This document shows positions 60,529-64,000 of a DNA stretch of 64,000 bases, piece after piece. The DNA comes from a bacterium (GTDB lineage Bacteria; Zhuqueibacterota; Zhuqueibacteria; Residuimicrobiales; Oceaniaggregativiventaceae): the NCBI GenBank assembly GCA_029565675.1, contig JAKQNP010000002.1:558001-622000 (forward strand). Reading direction: 5' to 3'. Positions within the stretch are counted from its first letter, which is position 1. Every line of letters begins with the position of its first letter. The notes beneath the pieces are model-generated. The model saw nothing but the letters and a program-made list of their open reading frames with translations, was not told the DNA's origin and ran no database searches. The position numbers were made by a program, and so were the translations under genes.

Positions 60529-60557
60529 TTGCTTATTATGCGGAATTTAGCTACTTT
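60529..60557 (+). promoter_or_regulatory. candidate promoter for the PBP4-type gene
   Basis: TTGCTT, 17 bases, TACTTT. Divergent to the mazG promoter, with a leader of about 100 bases. Confidence 0.5.
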
Positions 60558-60662
60558 TTTTGAGTCTGTGCAGTCGATTGCCTGTCGGTCGGTTGTGCAG
60601 TCTGAACATCAGTTATGGACGACAAGACCTGGCGAAACGCCGTCTAACGGAGTGGCACAAAC

Positions 60663-62168
60663 ATGGATTTCAATCGTCGCGCTCTTGTTCTCATTTGCTC
60701 TTTGATATCATCCATTTGTTTTATACAATGCGCCCATCGAGCTTCTTTTCCGGCTGCAGCGGAATCGAGCAGCTTGTTGCGCGAGGAACTCGATGAATTG
60801 TTTGGCGATCCTCAATTTGCCAATGCGCATTGGGGCGTTGTGATCCGATCTTTGGAAACCGGCGAAACGCTTTACCAGCGGAACGGCAACAAGGGATTTA
60901 TGCCCGCGTCAAACATGAAACTCTTCACCACGGCCGCAGCCCTGGTTGCTTTGGGCCCGGAATTCCAATACACAACAGATATTTGCGCAACAGCCGCCGT
61001 CGACTCGGAGGGTGTGCTGCAAGGCGATTTGGTTATTCGCGGCAAAGGCGATCCGTCGATCAGCGGCCGGTATACCGATGGAGAGGTGACTGCAGTCTTT
61101 CGTGCCTGGGCGGACAGTTTAAAAGCCCACAACATCCGTTCGGTTAGCGGCCGCATCATTGGGGATGACCGCTATTTCGACCACGAGATTCTCGGCGATG
61201 GCTGGTCATGGGATTACCAGTCCGATTACTATGCCGCCCAGATCAGTGCCTTGTCGTTCAACGAGAACTGTGTGAATATCGTTTTTTCGCCGGGCGATTC
61301 CATTGGCGCGCTAGCCCGGTTTCGGCTGGAACCTGAGACTTTATACATTTCTGTCGATAATCAGGTCATCACCGGTGATGAGCAAGGTGGCAGTGAGATC
61401 TATCTTGCGCGCAAGCGCGGCACCAATGAGGTGATTTGCAGAGGCCGTCTTTCCGTCTCCGAGTCCGAAAAACGCGATTGGGTCACGGTTGAAGATCCGG
61501 GCAAATTTGCCGCGGTGGTTTTGCGGGACTGTCTGTCGGCCGCCGGTATCCGTGTCCACGGCGAAGCAACCACTGTCCGAGAGCTGCAAGAGGGTCTGGA
61601 TCGAGTGGACCGAGGTCAATTGATTTTTCAGCATCAGTCGCCGCCGCTCAAGGAACTGATCCGGACGACGAACAAGGTAAGCCAAAATTTGTTTGCTGAA
61701 TTGTTGTTTCGCACCGTCGGCCGGAATGTCGGTGGTCAGGGCAATGCCAACACGGCGGAAAAAGTGGAAAAAGAGCTGTTTGCCGACATGGGCATCGCAC
61801 CGGCCTATCTGGCGATTGCCGACGGCAGCGGCCTTTCCCGGTTAAACCTGGTAACGCCGAACAGTGTGGCTCAGCTCTTGACCTACGTTCGGCGCCATGC
61901 CTATGGCGAGGTGTTCTATTCATCATTGCCGATAGCTGGGGAGGATGGCACGATTTCCTCACGGATGATCGGCACCGCCGCGCAGAACAATGTGCGCGCC
62001 AAGACCGGCTATATCGGGCGGGTAAGGGCGTTGTCAGGCTATGTCACCACCAGGGACGGTGAAGAACTTGTTTTTTCGATGATTGTCAACAATTACACGG
62101 TTCCGACAAGCCTGGCCAACACCGTACAGGATCGCGTTTGCGAGCGATTGGCCAATTTCAGACGCTAG
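60663..62168 (+). CDS. dacB: D-alanyl-D-alanine carboxypeptidase/endopeptidase, PBP4 type (S13)
   Basis: A 501-residue class C penicillin-binding protein. The active-site motifs are SNMK at 83-86 (PASNMKLFTT), SQN in NKVSQNLFAEL and KTG in RAKTGYIG. The N-terminal signal ends FIQC and may be a lipobox. It trims peptidoglycan pentapeptides or cleaves cross-links in the periplasm. The central insertion typical of S13 enzymes (about 140-300) is present. SD ACGGAG is somewhat far from the ATG. Confidence 0.9.
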   Translation: MDFNRRALVLICSLISSICFIQCAHRASFPAAAESSSLLREELDELFGDPQFANAHWGVVIRSLETGETLYQRNGNKGFMPASNMKLFTTAAALVALGPEFQYTTDICATAAVDSEGVLQGDLVIRGKGDPSISGRYTDGEVTAVFRAWADSLKAHNIRSVSGRIIGDDRYFDHEILGDGWSWDYQSDYYAAQISALSFNENCVNIVFSPGDSIGALARFRLEPETLYISVDNQVITGDEQGGSEIYLARKRGTNEVICRGRLSVSESEKRDWVTVEDPGKFAAVVLRDCLSAAGIRVHGEATTVRELQEGLDRVDRGQLIFQHQSPPLKELIRTTNKVSQNLFAELLFRTVGRNVGGQGNANTAEKVEKELFADMGIAPAYLAIADGSGLSRLNLVTPNSVAQLLTYVRRHAYGEVFYSSLPIAGEDGTISSRMIGTAAQNNVRAKTGYIGRVRALSGYVTTRDGEELVFSMIVNNYTVPTSLANTVQDRVCERLANFRR

Positions 62169-62321
62169 AACGGACCGTCCGGTGCGATGGCCATTGTGAG
62201 ATTAACCATTGCAGGCCGGTGCAGCTCAGGCGGATGGTTGTGCCGCGAGGTCTGACAATCCCGGCGGCGGATGATGAATTGAAAGATCTGTCGTGCAGGA
62301 TCGCAACAGGGAGGTAGAGCG

Positions 62322-62591
62322 ATGTTGATCCCCAGCGTCCCAAAACCGCGCAGCTTTAACTATCAGCCGCAGTATTACGATCCAAGCGCCGAAGAGGAAA
62401 AGCGCATCCATTTTCGGCGAATACGTCACAGCGAATCGCCCAGGAGCGGTTCGCTGTTGCGGTTGTTGATTTTGGCTGGACTATTGATCATGGCTATTTT
62501 TTATTTGTCCCGTGCCACTCATAAAACGTCGACTGCTCCGGATGCTCCGGCCGGGCAAATTCAGGTCGAAGATATAATTGTCGTCGATTAG
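62322..62591 (+). CDS. small single-pass membrane protein
   Basis: An 89-residue protein with a strong SD GGGAGGTAG before its ATG. A basic cytoplasmic N-terminus (RSFNYQPQYYDPSAEEEKRI, HFRRIRH) is followed by one membrane helix (about 47-62) and a short acidic exterior tail. It has the layout of small division or envelope accessory proteins, but I do not recognise it. It lies between the PBP4-type peptidase and an adenylate cyclase, all rightward. Confidence 0.6.
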   Translation: MLIPSVPKPRSFNYQPQYYDPSAEEEKRIHFRRIRHSESPRSGSLLRLLILAGLLIMAIFYLSRATHKTSTAPDAPAGQIQVEDIIVVD

Positions 62592-62758
62592 CTTCGCTCG
62601 GTCAACTTTGTCCCGCAACTTTTGTCAGGCATCTCTTGGCGCCTGCCCCCTCCTCAACGGCTTCATGGGAGTAGGTCTGCTTTTCTTTTGGTCAGTCCTC
62701 AGTCGAACTGCAGCGATAGACAAATAGTACTCTAGCGATGGTTTAAAAACAAGAGAAA

Positions 62759-64000
62759 ATGGTCTCTCAGCCCCAAGAAAGATTGCAGCACGACAAAAGC
62801 CCAAGTTGGTTGTGGCGCAGGCGCTTGTCGCATTGGTACGGAGCGCTGCCCATCCGGATGAAGTTGATCCTGACAACCGGTATCATGGTGGTCATCTTGA
62901 TGTCCATTCTCAGCCTGCTTTTGTTGCAGCAGGCCAACAAGTTGTTGCGCGACCGATTGTCTGAAACTTGCTATCTCTCGCTTCGCCATACCTCTCAAAC
63001 GATCAAAGGCGACCTTTTGCCCTATTATCTTTCTGTTGATGATGTTAACAGTGGCTCACTCTATGCAGGTCATATCCGCGAGGCGATCCATGATATTCTC
63101 AACGAAGAAATCGAAGGTCTTCTCTATGCTTGTGTTGTGGACCGCAACGGCTTGATCATCGCCCATACGGACCGTGAAATGATCAATCGGCGGGTCAGCC
63201 GAGCCGACAGCCTCTTGTTGGCTGATACGGAGAACACTTTTACGCGCGAAACCGGCAACATCATTGAGTATATCCATCCCTTGTTCGCCAAGCGAGAGAG
63301 CAACCAGGCAGAAAAGGTGTTTCTTGGCGGTACGGTGCTCGGTTTTTCGAAAAAAGTGATTTTCAGCCCCATTCATCGCGCGACAAGGGCGATTATCACC
63401 ACCGCTTTGCTGATCATCCTGCTGTCGGTTGTTTTGATTTATTACATCGTGCGGCGAATGACAGGACAAATCGACGCTCTTTCCGAAGGAGTGCGTCGGG
63501 TCAGCCGCGGCAATCTCAATGTGCAGATACAAGTCATCACCAAGGATGAACTCGGGCAACTGGCGCGCGAATTCAATTCCATGATCGTGCATCTGCGCGA
63601 GAAATTGCAGATGCAAAAATTTGTTTCCAAATTGACGGTTCAGATGATCGAAAAACGGTCTACCGCCCGCGATCTCTTGCCAATCGGTGAGCGGCGCGGT
63701 GTGACCTTGCTCTTTTCAGATGTGCGCAATTTTTCCTCTCTCACCGAACAGATGACTCCGGAAGAGATCGTTGAACTCATCAACATTTATCTCGATCTGC
63801 AAAGCCGGGTCATCGAAGAGAACAACGGCGTGGTCGATAAGTACATGGGCGACCAGATTATGGCCATCTTTCAGGGCGAAAACATGGCCGATCACGGCGT
63901 ACATGCCGCAGTTCAGATTCAGCGCTCGATCCGAGAGATCAACAAGCGGCGACGGCGCAACGGGGAGGTGGTCTTGACGGTCGGTATCGGGCTGCATATC
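62759..64000 (+). CDS. membrane class III adenylate/guanylate cyclase (3' end cut off)
   Basis: At least 414 residues; the frame is still open at the window edge. Membrane helix 1 spans about 37-57, an exterior sensor region (about 60-210, Cache-like) follows, then helix 2 (about 211-231) and HAMP (about 232-285). The cyclase domain begins near 310: RGVTLLFSDVRNFSSLTEQM with metal-binding Asp321, and VVDKYMGDQIMAIF with Asp365. These are the two metal Asp residues of class III cyclases. The substrate-specifying Lys/Asp lies further on. The ATG at 62759 has only a weak AAGAG upstream. It likely couples an external signal to cAMP. Confidence 0.85.
   Translation, partial: MVSQPQERLQHDKSPSWLWRRRLSHWYGALPIRMKLILTTGIMVVILMSILSLLLLQQANKLLRDRLSETCYLSLRHTSQTIKGDLLPYYLSVDDVNSGSLYAGHIREAIHDILNEEIEGLLYACVVDRNGLIIAHTDREMINRRVSRADSLLLADTENTFTRETGNIIEYIHPLFAKRESNQAEKVFLGGTVLGFSKKVIFSPIHRATRAIITTALLIILLSVVLIYYIVRRMTGQIDALSEGVRRVSRGNLNVQIQVITKDELGQLAREFNSMIVHLREKLQMQKFVSKLTVQMIEKRSTARDLLPIGERRGVTLLFSDVRNFSSLTEQMTPEEIVELINIYLDLQSRVIEENNGVVDKYMGDQIMAIFQGENMADHGVHAAVQIQRSIREINKRRRRNGEVVLTVGIGLHI

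Overview
The window reads as a chromosome segment from a Gram-negative, probably anaerobic or microaerophilic bacterium. Pointers are several lipobox or signal-peptide proteins, a heptosyltransferase-like GT9 enzyme next to a UDP-sugar decarboxylase, rubredoxin, a double-[4Fe-4S] FrhB-like flavoprotein, a PflA/PflX-type radical SAM protein and a proton-translocating transhydrogenase. Eleven recurring candidate promoters have the form TTGNNN-N17-TANNTT. This -10 differs from TATAAT and recalls the TAnnTTTG element of Bacteroidota. With the Chlorobium-like sepiapterin reductase candidate it points to the FCB group (perhaps a Calditrichota- or KSB1-like lineage), but that placement is inference. 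I saw no rRNA, tRNA or CRISPR array.

Layout. 1-7.7 kb: end of an upstream gene, a penicillin-acylase-family protein, then a leftward operon (FrhB-like Fe-S protein, two URO-D-family proteins, ribokinase) and a YIP1 membrane protein. 8-11.2 kb: three-gene transhydrogenase pntAA-pntAB-pntB with a terminator. 11.3-15.5 kb: first copy of a 140-bp mobile repeat, an M19 dipeptidase, a PTPS-GTP cyclohydrolase-SDR operon that looks like complete tetrahydrobiopterin synthesis, and a UPF0173 hydrolase. 15.8-21 kb: S55 (SpoIVB-like) peptidase, secreted beta-propeller protein, NrnA-like DHH phosphoesterase. 21-26 kb: two large histidine kinases. 26-36 kb: polyprenyl synthase, ApbE, UXS, GT9, RsfS, ArgRS, PfkB kinase, YjbQ, EcfA and an M64 peptidase, all rightward. 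36-41 kb: a hybrid sensor with a decayed kinase core, leftward ychF, then a zinc-ribbon rhomboid. 41-46.7 kb: GT2, GH13 lipoprotein, beta-hydroxyacid dehydrogenase, GH15-like protein. 46.7-50 kb: rubredoxin (52 aa), a cluster of hairpins, lipoprotein, GNAT, radical SAM protein. 49.6-53 kb: leftward REC-GGDEF / histidine kinase / response regulator operon. 53-60 kb: second repeat copy, S41 protease, acyl-CoA-ligase-like protein, EF-G paralogue with terminator, third repeat copy, mazG. 60.6-64 kb: PBP4-type peptidase, small membrane protein, truncated class III adenylate cyclase.

Most notable are: (i) a MITE-like element in three copies, all 140 bp, with terminal inverted repeats and visible target-site duplications; (ii) a consistent non-canonical promoter architecture; (iii) the biopterin operon; (iv) the URO-D/FrhB/ribokinase operon, whose substrate is unknown; and (v) several proteins with textbook folds but altered catalytic motifs (penicillin acylase Ser to Gly, ArgRS HIGH to NIVS, acyl-CoA ligase lacking the A3 Lys and A10 Lys, and a hybrid kinase without its His and Asn boxes).
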